Shown piece after piece: positions 56,003-64,000 of a DNA stretch of 64,000 nt. Under the pieces are notes generated by a model, which worked only from the letters and a program-made list of their open reading frames with translations, had not been told where the DNA came from and did no database searches. The translations under genes and the position numbers were made by a program. This DNA is from Arion vulgaris. Taxonomy: Eukaryota > Mollusca > Gastropoda > Stylommatophora > Arionidae. How positions within the stretch are numbered: the first letter of the stretch is position 1; each line of letters begins with the position of its first letter. Location of the stretch: positions 57,628,616-57,692,615 of the forward strand of contig CM036756.1 of the NCBI GenBank assembly GCA_020796225.1. The letters are read 5' to 3'.

Positions 56003-56363
56003 TTTTCAAAGTTATCAGAAACATCATCGTGCTCAAATGTTTTGTTCAAAGTTATCAGAAACATCATCGTGCTCAAATGTTGTGTTCAAAGTTATCAGAA
56101 ACATCATCGTGCTCAAATGTTTTGTACAAAGTTATCAGAAACATCATCGTGTTCAAATGTTTTGTTCAAAGTTATCAGAAACATCATCGTGTTCAAATGT
56201 TTTGTTCAAAATTATCAGAAACATCATCGTGCTCAAATGTTTTGTTCAAAGTTATCAGAAACATCATCGTGCTCAAATGTTTTGTTCAAAGTTATCAGAA
56301 ACATCATCGTGCTCAAATGTTTTGTTCAAAGTTATCAGAAACATCATCGTGCTCAAATGTTTT
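56003..56363. repeat. 40-bp minisatellite, 9 units
   Basis: Unit tttgttcaaagttatcagaa followed by acatcatcgtgctcaaatgt. Because 40 is not a multiple of 3 and the unit has no plus-strand stops, all three plus frames stay open through it, producing three overlapping ORFs (55939-56400, 56037-56483, 56042-56392) that are not genes. Confidence 0.96.
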
Positions 56364-56399
56364 GCCAGGAAAGAAACGCTCCTTTCAATTAGAGGAATG

Positions 56400-56850
56400 A
56401 TTGCAGGGCACTTCTCGACACTATTTGCGCTTACCTATGATTGCTGGATACCTATGACACTATTTGCGCTTAGGAAGCAATAACACACGCCATGCTTCTC
56501 TATTCTGGACGTTATATGTATTGTGTTCCAATTGTAATACAATTTCCTTCAGTTCTTGTTCCTCCGTTCTTCATCGGATCATTTAGGTCCGGTATTTCAA
56601 ACCTCTTTCATTAAAGTTCATTTCAAGGTTTCTATAGGTAGTACTTTTTCCTGAACCATTTGCCTCCACGTCATGGTCTGTTTTGTGTTTATTTGATCAT
56701 TTTTTCTCAGAGTACGTCCAACACATCTCCATCTTCTCTTTTTTATAATAGTTTGTAACTAGTGGTTGACTAGACATTTCTCTGATTTCATACTGAATTC
56801 AACACATTTTATTTTCATTGTTATTCTGGTCTTAGCATCCAATTTATTTA
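56400..56850 (-). pseudogene. LINE C-terminal remnant
   Basis: Minus strand around 56755-56640 reads RRWRCVGRTLRKNDQIN then KQTMTWRQM, resembling the WxGHxLRK block of LINE ORF2; a block near 56510 (RIEKHGVCYCF) may be its end. Weak. Confidence 0.45.
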
Positions 56851-56879
56851 CTCTCTTCTTGTTAGAATCTTCATGAGAA

Positions 56880-57115
56880 GATTTTCATCTTCTTCTTTGC
56901 GTTCGTTCTTTACAACCAATTTTAATCACTCTTGTGATATGTTTGATCTTTGCCAAGAATGTGTATACGTTGCACATTGTTTGTAGGCCCTAAACGCATA
57001 AGACTTTACACGTTTAGGACAGATGCATCCGATTTCAGCCAAACCTCCTCAGTCGCCTCTTACGACATTCGTGGCAGGTAACAGTGGTTCTATTCTTTAC
57101 ACCCCAAATTTGGGC
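56880..57115 (-). mobile_element. SINE-B' copy (reverse orientation)
   Basis: Reverse complement of 61690-61948: 'atgcatccgatttcagccaa', 'cagtcgcctcttacgacatt', 'ggtaacagtggttctattct', with tail at 56880-56930. A subfamily of SINE-B with a different middle but the same 3' end. Confidence 0.7.
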
Positions 57116-57226
57116 ATAGGTAACCACTCGGCGAGTGAAGATTTAGAACACATGGTAACAATCAATAAGATAAATGGGAGCCTGATGTAAGATTACAGAG
57201 AGAAAACTCTGAACAATCTACATCAG

Positions 57227-57310
57227 TGCTGTTCAACCTTTTTATATATTGGGACGCATGTGAATAGTGACTGTGGAGACAAGGGCGCCGTGTGACAGTT
57301 GCAGTAATAA
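57227..57310 (+). mobile_element. Possible hAT MITE terminus
   Basis: 'cagtgctgttcaaccttttt' resembles the CAGxGGTTCTCAACCTTT start of hAT nonautonomous elements. No matching right end found. Confidence 0.3.
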
Positions 57311-57339
57311 CAATAATAATAATACAGTAATGTCTCCTT

Positions 57340-57592
57340 CTTTGAACACTCCATATCGCCCACTTGTTAAACCACTCTTTGTGATTTATATGTGATATGA
57401 GCCTAAGAGCGATTGTACGTTGTGACAGTTATACGCTTTCGAGTAGGCAAGCACGCATGATTTCTGCAACGCTTTTTATTTACTTGAATATCTTACCTAG
57501 GTCCCTACCTTATTAGCCTCTTACGAAATGCCTTGCAGGTAGCAGTGTTATCATTCTTTCCTCCCCTTGCGATCACTTGCAACACACAGGCG
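57340..57592 (-). mobile_element. SINE-B copy (reverse orientation)
   Basis: 'gaacactccatatcgcccac', 'cctaagagcgattgtacgtt', 'ttacctaggtccctacctta', 'gatcacttgcaacacacagg'. Confidence 0.75.
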
Positions 57593-57609
57593 ATAAAGTA
57601 ATATTACTA

Positions 57610-57715
57610 ATAAAATTACTTAAGAAGTCGAAGTAAGATTCGTCTAAATGGTGACGGATACTGGTGATAAGGAAAGAATGTCTTCACTAAAAAATCAGCT
57701 AGATGCGCTATATAA
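57610..57715 (+). mobile_element. SINE-F fragment
   Basis: 'aagaagtcgaagtaagattc', 'actggtgataaggaaagaat', then 'agctagatgcgctatataac'. It runs into the tRNA-Glu module. Confidence 0.6.
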
Positions 57716-57837
57716 CTGATAACTGACTGATAACCGTATTGATTAAGTTGATTGATTGTTTACAAAAGTTATGCAATGTTCACTAACGTAATCGATAGTT
57801 TAGGGTTATCAATTCTAATTCATTTATCATTTCAACC

Positions 57838-57909
57838 TCCCGTGTGGTCCAGTGGTTATGACGCCTGGCTTTCACCCAGGATGCCCGGGTTCAAATCCCG
57901 GCACGGGAA
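57838..57909 (+). tRNA. tRNA-Glu(TTC)-like gene, best-formed copy
   Basis: 72 nt, fully paired acceptor stem (tcccgtg/cacggga), anticodon stem cctgg/ccagg with loop ctttcac (TTC), T-arm ccggg-ttcaaat-cccgg, discriminator A, followed by atattttt. No mismatches in stems that I can see, so this is the most likely of the three to be functional. CCA is not encoded, as expected in eukaryotes. Confidence 0.85.
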
Positions 57910-58384
57910 TATTTTTGAATCACTGCAAAATAAACAGTGAGCAGAACAAGACACAATCGGTAAGAATCACCCATTGATAGTGATAGGAAAAAAGTTTAAC
58001 GCAATTGTTACATACATTGTAGATCTCACACCCTTATCAAAGTATTCATCATCTCTTAATTAAACTGCTTTCTTTAAATTATTGTTTATAGTAGTCTGTG
58101 ATGAGGAAGGAAGGAGGATATAATTGATAGCCTGTGATGAGGTAGCCTGTCATGAGGAAGGATGGGTTAGAACACATTGTAACAACCGGTAAAATCGATG
58201 GTAGGCAAGACAGAGAGAGAGCAAATTTTCGATAGCCTGAATTCATGGCACGAAGAGCGTCAACATTTGAGATGATAGTAACCACTAGAGACGGAGATTT
58301 GTGGAGATCATGGATTGCCTACGCTAGACGGCACGGCACCTGATGATGATGATGATAGTAGTATAACATATGTGATCAAAGAGC

Positions 58385-58555
58385 GATATTGCTACGATAC
58401 AAAGGATGCAAAGCAAAAGGCCGGCCACGCAAAAAGAACCTCAGAGATAACAGAGGCGATGAAAGACACTTTATGAAGCACACACAAAATCCATTCTAGA
58501 AATGTGTTCTTATCTGGATGCTGGAGGCAAAACAGGACTGGATAAAAAGGAGAAA
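58385..58555 (+). mobile_element. RTE-like LINE 3' fragment
   Basis: Matches 9800-9945: 'ggccggccacgcaaaaagaa', 'cagagataacagaggcgatg', 'aaatccattctagaaatg'. Only the 3' end. Confidence 0.6.
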
Positions 58556-58904
58556 AAGTACGTGCTTTTAAATATACGTGTTGCAGCCTTGCACAGAGAC
58601 GAGAACAAACAGATATATCCAGAAGGAACTAAAAGTTAAAAAAAAAGAAAAGAAAAGAAATCTTGCTGATGCTACAAATAAGAATGTGTAAATGTCAGTA
58701 TTTTGGACAAATAAAAACACCAAGTGTTGGAGAAGATATTATGGAAAGATGTATCCCTGTAAAGAGGGGAAGAGGTGTAAATACCACATAGAGGATGATA
58801 TAAGGATGCGAGAGATGAGCTGATCATGACAGAAGTTGTAGGTGACATCCAGCCTATAAGAGAAATTTAGAAAGACTGTTAGTGGGCATGTAAACAGTCT
58901 ACAT

Positions 58905-59493
58905 CAGCGGTTCATAAACTTTGCATTACCTTGGACCTCCTTTGAAATACATTTTGCTACTTTGGACTCCCAAACGTTTCTATATATGAAAATCTTCTAG
59001 CGACGGAGTTATTATTATACCACACCAACAGTCAAGCTGGCTCCAATTTCTCAGAGTGTGGGAAAGTTTAAATGATCTTTCATTTTGTCCTGTCAGACAT
59101 TTAGACTCCGTCTGGTCCGGTTCCTTTGATTTCGCAGCGGAGCTAGTTTACCACTGTTTTTATACATGTTTTTTTCTCGCCTGCCCAGCGTGTTCTTAGC
59201 GCGTTGGACGACGGGGACAAGCCCCTGTGAGTGCGATTAAATTCCGCGGGCTAGCATAAAAGCCACAGGTTCTCCAGATTTACGGTGTTCGTGACAGCGA
59301 ACCGAAGGGTTACGATGTCCATGGCACCGAGTCCAAGAGCTGAAAGCTTAAGTGCTTCTGGATCGAACAAAAATAAAAAATACATGTTTTTAAAATGTAT
59401 TTTTCTGTTTAAAATGTCGAAGATCATAATATTTCTTCAAGCGCTTGAGGACATCCTGTGAGCACCCCACGAACCCTAGTTTGGGAAACGCTA
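58905..59493. mobile_element. hAT-type nonautonomous element with 8-bp target duplication
   Basis: Flanked by gtctacat on both sides (58897-58904 and 59494-59501). Left end cagcggttcataaacttt and right end (reverse-complemented) tagcgtttcccaaacta are imperfect inverted repeats of the hAT type. 589 bp, no ORF. Confidence 0.85.
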
Positions 59494-59501
59494 GTCTACA
59501 T

Positions 59502-59819
59502 TAATAACACTGACACTTTTAACCATCCAACAGCAGACAACACTCAAGACAACAGTTTGTGATGATCATATATCGCCTACATCAGTTAGCATGACACTGA
59601 GAATTGACCCGTTACATATTCTCTTTTAATTTTTTCACACTTAAATTTAAAAGAAAATTTCTCCAAATGTCGAAAACGTTTTCTATTTTTTCTTCTTCAC
59701 TTCTGGACTTGTCTTTTCAATCCAAGTTTTCCCATGTCCAGGCTTCTTGATTGAATTTTCACGTAAAACGTCGTATCAGAGCCATAGAAAAGAATAATTT
59801 TATTTGAACGGATTGAACA
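59502..59819. other. No recognisable feature
   Basis: AT-rich spacer with short ORFs only. Confidence 0.4.
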
Positions 59820-60295
59820 TGTAGATGTTAGTTGAAATAATGACATGAATGACAGGCTCCTGAATAAAACCAAAACATACTGAATTTTTGCAAAGATGCA
59901 TTCAGATGAATTGTACATTTTACGTGAGGCCTACGACCCCCTACATATGACATTGCAATAAAGTTGGAATTGAAAGTTTCAACTCTTTTAATGATGGTCT
60001 TTAATGATGTACAGTTTGTTCGTTTAAGAGCTCCTAATTTGCCAACGTAGTTGACCAGAAAATTCTTCCGAATTCTTCTCAAGCATTTATTTTGAAATGT
60101 CTCCAGGATGTGTATGGTATTAATGGTCATTTTCCAGCACACGCTACTGCATAATAGAAATCACAGGACACTGCATCTATATATTTGAAGGTTTGTTATC
60201 AAATTTAATCATTTAACTTTCTAGAGTTTGTTGAGCATGGCGGAAGTATGATTTACTTTCTTGATTTTTCCAGTGATGTTCTTTTTCGAATCATT
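59820..60295 (-). pseudogene. LINE C-terminal remnant
   Basis: Minus-strand ORF 60142-59828 contains ILETFQNKCLRRIRKNFLVN, the FxNKCLRRI block that follows the RT in several LINE lineages; the remainder is unrecognisable. Confidence 0.5.
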
Positions 60296-60384
60296 ATCCT
60301 ACGATACTGTACTTTCCAGGTAAACATAATCTGGAACTTCCTCTATGATTTCATTGTGTAACATAGTTTGGTTTTTAAGAGTTA

Positions 60385-60495
60385 GTAGAGGAATTACAAA
60401 CTACTGAACGTATAAGTGGTGCCTAAAAAATCGACGAATCGTTTACTGTGCTTGATGGATAAGTAAAGAATATGCAACGGTTTTCATTTTTTTCA
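60385..60495 (+). mobile_element. SINE-D fragment
   Basis: 'aattacaaactactgaacgt', 'aaatcgacgaatcgtttact', 'gataagtaaagaatatgcaa'. No head. Confidence 0.6.
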
Positions 60496-60550
60496 ATTGC
60501 CTTTTTAACCCATTCACTCTTCTGCGCTGATATATTGGCTCGCAATTTTT

Positions 60551-60800
60551 TTAAGATAAAGCAAAGCCGTTATTCTGACTGATTCAGTATATATTACATT
60601 ATACATGCTTCCAATGGTGGAAAATATTTACATAGTCAAATTGTTAGCAAAACAACAAAGACACGCTTTTTGCGAGCGTAAGATAACGCAAAGTCATTAT
60701 TCTGACTGATTCAGTATATATTACATTATAAATGCTTCCGAGTGTAAACAAAAATTACATAGTCAAATTTTTCAGCAAAACAACAAAGACACGCACAGAA
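60551..60800. repeat. ~127-bp tandem duplication
   Basis: 'tattctgactgattcagtat' at 60571 and 60698, each followed by similar 'tacatagtcaaatt' and 'aacaacaaagacacgc' segments. The second unit has several changes, so it is older than the 51-bp duplication. 'ttaacccattcactcttctg' just upstream (60507) resembles a piggyBac-type end, but no partner end was found. Confidence 0.8.
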
Positions 60801-60929
60801 AAACAGACAACCTATCAGGCATAAAGTCAAAACGTTGGACTGCAGATAAGCTATGATAAGATAACTATAATGAAGATACATGGGACATGTAATGCAGATA
60901 TCTCGCTGTAATCCAAAATGATTTTTTTA

Positions 60930-61530
60930 AACCATATCAGTTGACCTATTTTGGCAGCAAGTTTGACTGTATAATGAGATTAAACAAAAATATGTTACGA
61001 ATTGTTAAAACTACATGAACTGTTAAAGGACTTCATAAAATATGGAACATATATTTTGAAAACTAAATTACGAATTTTCAAATCCACTGTTATCTCAATC
61101 CTAATATATGCCAGTGATAGTTGAACAATGATTGTCGATATAGAAAGTAAATTGATTTTTATTTGAAAATAGATATTTGCGAGAAATATTGAACATAAAA
61201 TTTGAGAACATTAGAAGAAGTGATGAAATTAGAGAATTGTCTGGTCAACCATTAGTAGCACCTGCTATATAGAAGAGAAGATGGAAATATGTTGAGCATA
61301 CTATAAGAAGCAAAGAGTAACTACTCTCAAAGCAGACATTGAAGTTGAAGGCAATGAGTTCAATAAAAAAAGAAATTCCTAGGAAAAACCTGAAAGAGCT
61401 TGACTGATAGACCCAATATAGATAAAATATAGACATACAAAATAGATAACCCAATTTCATAGAAGATATTAAACAAGTTGCATAGGATAGAGTGGTATTA
61501 AGAAATTGCTTGCAGGCCATACCTAAAGAT
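60930..61530 (+). pseudogene. LINE C-terminal region, heavily broken
   Basis: Ordered blocks on the plus strand: RYFGSKFDCIMRLNKN-like (YLGS region), KLRIFKSTVISILIYAS, RRSDEIRELSGQPLVAPAI, RRWKYVEHTIRSKE, and at the end DRVVLRNCLQAI. Every block is separated by stops or shifts. Confidence 0.6.
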
Positions 61531-61689
61531 TAGAATACAATACAATTCATACCATATGCAGTGCCGGATTAGGCTAGCGCGGGGCCCGTAGCAAATTTTA
61601 GCGCGGGGCCCTAGGTTTTGTATGATAATAAAATAAAACACAACTTTTACAAACAAACTTGTCTCGATTTAATGTGAGCAAATTTAGAG

Positions 61690-61948
61690 ATGTTACCGGG
61701 TGGTTACCGGGGCCCAAATTTGGGTTGTAAAGAATAGAACCACTGTTACCTGCCACGCATGTCGTAAGAGGCGACTTAGGAGGTTTGGCTGAAATCGGAT
61801 GCACGTGTCCTAAACGCATCGAAGTCTATGCGTTTAGGGCCTACCAAACCAATGTGCAACGTATACACGTTCTTGGCAAAGATCAAACATATCACAAAGA
61901 GTGATTAAAATTGGTCCTAAAGAACGAACGCGAAGAAGAAGAAGAGAT
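61690..61948 (+). mobile_element. SINE-B' copy nested in the hAT element
   Basis: 'ttgtaaagaatagaaccact', 'catgtcgtaagaggcgactt', 'cctaaacgcatcgaagtcta', 3' end 'caaagagtgattaaaattgg' and tail gaagaagaagaga. Its 3' tail fuses to the end of the transposase frame. Confidence 0.75.
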
Positions 61949-62238
61949 AGCACTAGACAAATCAATTTCTCTAAGTAAATTACATTCAATGTTCATTAAG
62001 GTGAGGTTATTTAGACGATCTTGTCCCATCGTGTTTCTTAACTCACTTTTTATACTCTTTAATGTCAAAAAAGAACGTTCTCCGCTGCAGTTAGTAATCA
62101 TTAAAGAAGTAAATTCGTAAGACTATTTCTACATTTGGGAAACACGACTCTAATGAATTTTCCTTTACAAGTTTATTAAATTGCAGTTCAAAAGCCTCAT
62201 GCTTTTCGTTGCTAATAGCAGCAGCTACATTAGTTTTA
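61949..62238 (-). pseudogene. hAT transposase C-terminal dimerisation domain
   Basis: Minus strand reads NEKHEAFELQFNKLVKE, FPNVEIVLRIYF and, in the next frame, CSGERSFLTLKSIKSELRNT followed by MGQDRLNNLTLMNIE. This is the conserved hAT C-terminal region (usually SERSFSxLKxIKxxLRSTM). Downstream residues derive from the inserted SINE. One frameshift between the blocks. Confidence 0.85.
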
Positions 62239-62847
62239 CAGCAGTAGGCGACTAAGATGGTTGGGACATGTGAGAAGAATGGAAACTTGCCGCATACCAA
62301 AACAAATGTTGTTCTGTGAACTTTCGGAGGGAAGAGGCACCAGGGCAGACCACTGCTCAGATATAAAGATGTCTGCAAAGCCTCAATGAAAAACTTTTCT
62401 ATAGATCCCAGCACATGGGAGGGACTAGCTGATGACAGAGTTGTGTGGAAAGCCAAATTACGAAAGGGCGCAGAGTCTTTTTAGAAGAGACTTATATACG
62501 AGCTGAACGACAAGAGAGAAAAGCGAAAAGAAGAATGGAAACTTGCCGCATACCAAAACAAATGTTGTTCTGTGAACTTTCGGAGGAAGAGGCACCAGGG
62601 CAGACCACTGCTCAGATATAAAGATGTCTGCAAAGCCTCAATGAAAAACTTTTCTATAGATCCCAGCACATGGGAGGGACTAGCTGATGACAGAGTTGTG
62701 TGGAAAGCCAAATTACGAAAGGGCGCAGAGTCTTTTTAGAAGAGACTTATATACGAGCTGAACGACAAGAGAGAAAAGCGAAAACTCAGAAGTTGTCACA
62801 GTAAAACACTTGCCAATTGACCGTTTGTCAAGATGAAAAAGGCCATA
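62239..62847 (+). mobile_element. LINE fragment nested in the hAT, with target duplication and internal tandem duplication
   Basis: Flanked by tacattagtttta at 62226-62238 and 62848-62860. Plus strand reads RRLRWLGHVRRMETCRIPKQ, RPLLRYKDVCKASMKNFSID and STWEGLADDRVVWKAKLRKG, the end of a LINE ORF2. A segment of about 256 bp (62275-62530) is tandemly repeated at 62531-62785. Minus-strand ORFs here are shadows. Confidence 0.85.
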
Positions 62848-63087
62848 TACATTAGTTTTAAGAAGTTCAATGAACTGCATAAGTTAGTCGCCTAGGCTTT
62901 CTTCCAAATCCTCTTGGTAAGAGCTGACAATATTTGGAGTTCTTTCAAGATCTCTTCCTCTGTAATAGATTTTAACTGCCGGAGTATTCCAAATACACCA
63001 GTCACTCTATGGTACAGCCTAAATCAATAACTTTGCAAACAAAACAGAACAGTTGTCCTTTAGTTTCTGTATAACACAACCAATCTC

Positions 63088-63558
63088 TCACGTGAGTTTT
63101 GTTTGTTGGTGTATGTGTATGTGAAAAACGACTTTCGACAAAATCGTGGATTGTTTGAAGTTGTGTGGCCATTCACCAATATCGTTGGAGTACATTTTAC
63201 TTTCGTTGTGTTTTTGGCTTGTAGATGATGTTGCTACATTAGAAGCATGTGCTGTGCTTTCTGCCTCTCTTTGGCTTGAAGATGATATGGCTAAATTGGA
63301 AGGACTTGCTGTACATTCGATTTCAGTTTGTCTTGTGAAAAATGTGGCTAAATCGTGAAGAGTTGCTGATCTTAATGGTAGTATTGGTAATGATGATTCT
63401 TCTAAGGTACTGCTTTCATCTACTACTACACAGTGGGACACGTCTTCTGTATTTTCTGCTTCGATTTCGTTGGATTCAGCACCATCGCAAACGATATCTA
63501 AAAATTCAGACAGCTTGCGTGTTTTGATATAACATCTGGTTATTTTTTCCATTTTCAT
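63088..63558 (-). pseudogene. hAT transposase N-terminal region
   Basis: A 156-codon open frame: Ser/Glu-rich start (MKMEKITRCYIKTRKL), long Ser/Thr/Ala-rich stretch, then NDIGEWPHNF, matching the D-I-G-x-W-P motif that precedes the TTF-type zinc finger in hAT proteins of the '52 kDa repressor'-like/ZMYM group. The zinc finger and DUF4371-like catalytic part are missing, so the element is nonautonomous. Confidence 0.7.
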
Positions 63559-63646
63559 CTGTCACATAGGCGCGGGGTCCCTAGAAGCGCGGGGCCCGTA
63601 GCATTTGCTACTTCTGCTACTAGGCTAATCCGGCGCTGACCATATG

Positions 63647-64000
63647 CATTTTGTAGATGTAGAATACGGTATTTAGTCTGTGTGCTTTTTTCTTAACCGA
63701 TGACATACGATAGATGACGTGGACAACATCACGTGATAAACAAATGCAATAAGATAATATAAAACAGTTTTTTTTTAAATATTGGGCCCTACCCGGAAGT
63801 ACTACGCCGAGTGGACCCAGTACAGTTGAACGTGTAAACTGAGCTTCGTCATTATTTCGAATGAGAGCTGTTCGGAATTTGCTTCACTGTATTTAGCTAT
63901 TGCGTATTGGCTCTATGAAGTCTCCGCCCACCCCATAGCCGCGATCAAGTGGGAGCTACTCAGAAGGTCGACCCAAAAGGTCGAGAAGCGATATTGAACA
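63647..64000. other. No clear feature; possible decayed SINE-E and GC-richer end
   Basis: 63695-63740 weakly resembles reversed SINE-E ('gatgacgtggacaacatcac'). The last 200 bp are less AT-rich than average, but no exon or promoter element can be supported. Confidence 0.3.

Larger units (their letters stand above)
57690..58900 (+). repeat. Third, diverged copy of the tRNA-Glu module
   Basis: Same order as 42600-43660 and 45600-46680: 'gataactgactgataaccg', 'tacaaaagttatgcaatgtt', tRNA-Glu, 'gaatcacccattgatagtga', LINE end (58240-58340), then the RTE-like segment at 58560-58900. The short ORF segment is missing and an RTE 3' piece (58385-58555) interrupts it. Confidence 0.75.
61559..63638 (-). 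mobile_element. hAT transposon with perfect 8-bp target duplication
   Basis: Target duplication accatatg at 61551-61558 and 63639-63646. Termini cagtgccggattaggct and, reverse-complemented, cagcgccggattagcct; sub-terminal 'gcgcggggcccgtagca' is also inverted-repeated. 2080 bp containing both ends of a hAT transposase gene on the minus strand, but the middle is deleted, and a SINE-B' (61690-61948) and a LINE (62239-62847) are nested inside. Confidence 0.92.

Noticed and set aside
55939..56483. Three long overlapping plus-strand ORFs with repeated peptide
   Set aside because: They are the three frames of a 40-bp minisatellite lacking plus-strand stops; no start context, domain or splice evidence.
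62091..62711. Two near-identical minus-strand ORFs starting MAFHTTLSSASPSHV
   Set aside because: Antisense shadows of the 256-bp duplicated LINE segment; only the end of the first continues into real hAT transposase sequence.

Overview
The window looks like nuclear DNA from an animal, most likely an invertebrate. It is AT-rich, the one recognisable host gene is split by introns, and almost everything else is transposable-element debris of animal types: RTE-like and I/Jockey-like LINEs, a Penelope-like element, hAT, piggyBac-like and IS630/Tc1/mariner-related DNA transposons, several tRNA-derived SINE families, and minisatellites. I see no bacterial operons, viral genes or CRISPR. The phylum cannot be fixed from sequence alone. 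All names SINE-A to SINE-F and repeat G/H are mine, defined by similarity between copies inside this window.

Host genes. A CISD3-like gene (mitochondrial double-CDGSH iron-sulfur protein) lies on the minus strand. Its 3' exon is at 5230-5424, the preceding exon at 8345-8539, and a plausible first exon encoding a mitochondrial presequence at 12477-12575. The introns are filled with LINE fragments, including a recent RTE insertion at 8853-9971. A second, unidentified candidate internal exon is at 40251-40357 (minus).

Layout. 1-5 kb: SINEs, a hAT MITE and a piggyBac-like element. 5-12.6 kb: the CISD3-like gene with TE-filled introns. 13-15.7 kb: a Penelope-like element with an intact GIY-YIG C-terminal ORF and a hammerhead-like motif. 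15.7-21 kb: LINE remnants, an orphan retroposon and a large foldback. 22.6-24.8 kb: an IS630/Tc1/mariner-type element with long TIRs. 26-36.4 kb: LINE and SINE remnants and minisatellites of 63, 29 and 71 bp, the last grown inside an RTE copy. 36.6-39.0 kb: a second, diverged IS630-type element. 42.0-53.1 kb: a tandem duplication whose second copy contains a 50-bp minisatellite of about 117 units. Each copy carries a well-formed tRNA-Glu(TTC) sequence, and a third copy of that module lies at 57.7-58.9 kb. 54-61.5 kb: SINE and LINE remnants, a 40-bp minisatellite and a hAT MITE. 61.56-63.64 kb: a hAT element with a perfect 8-bp target duplication, itself invaded by a LINE and a SINE.

The biology here is mainly repeat dynamics: nested insertions whose order can be read from target-site duplications, and minisatellites that have grown inside or beside older transposon copies. 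Frames in the TE genes are mostly broken, so apart from the CISD3-like gene, the tRNA-like units and possibly the 40-kb exon I expect little host function.
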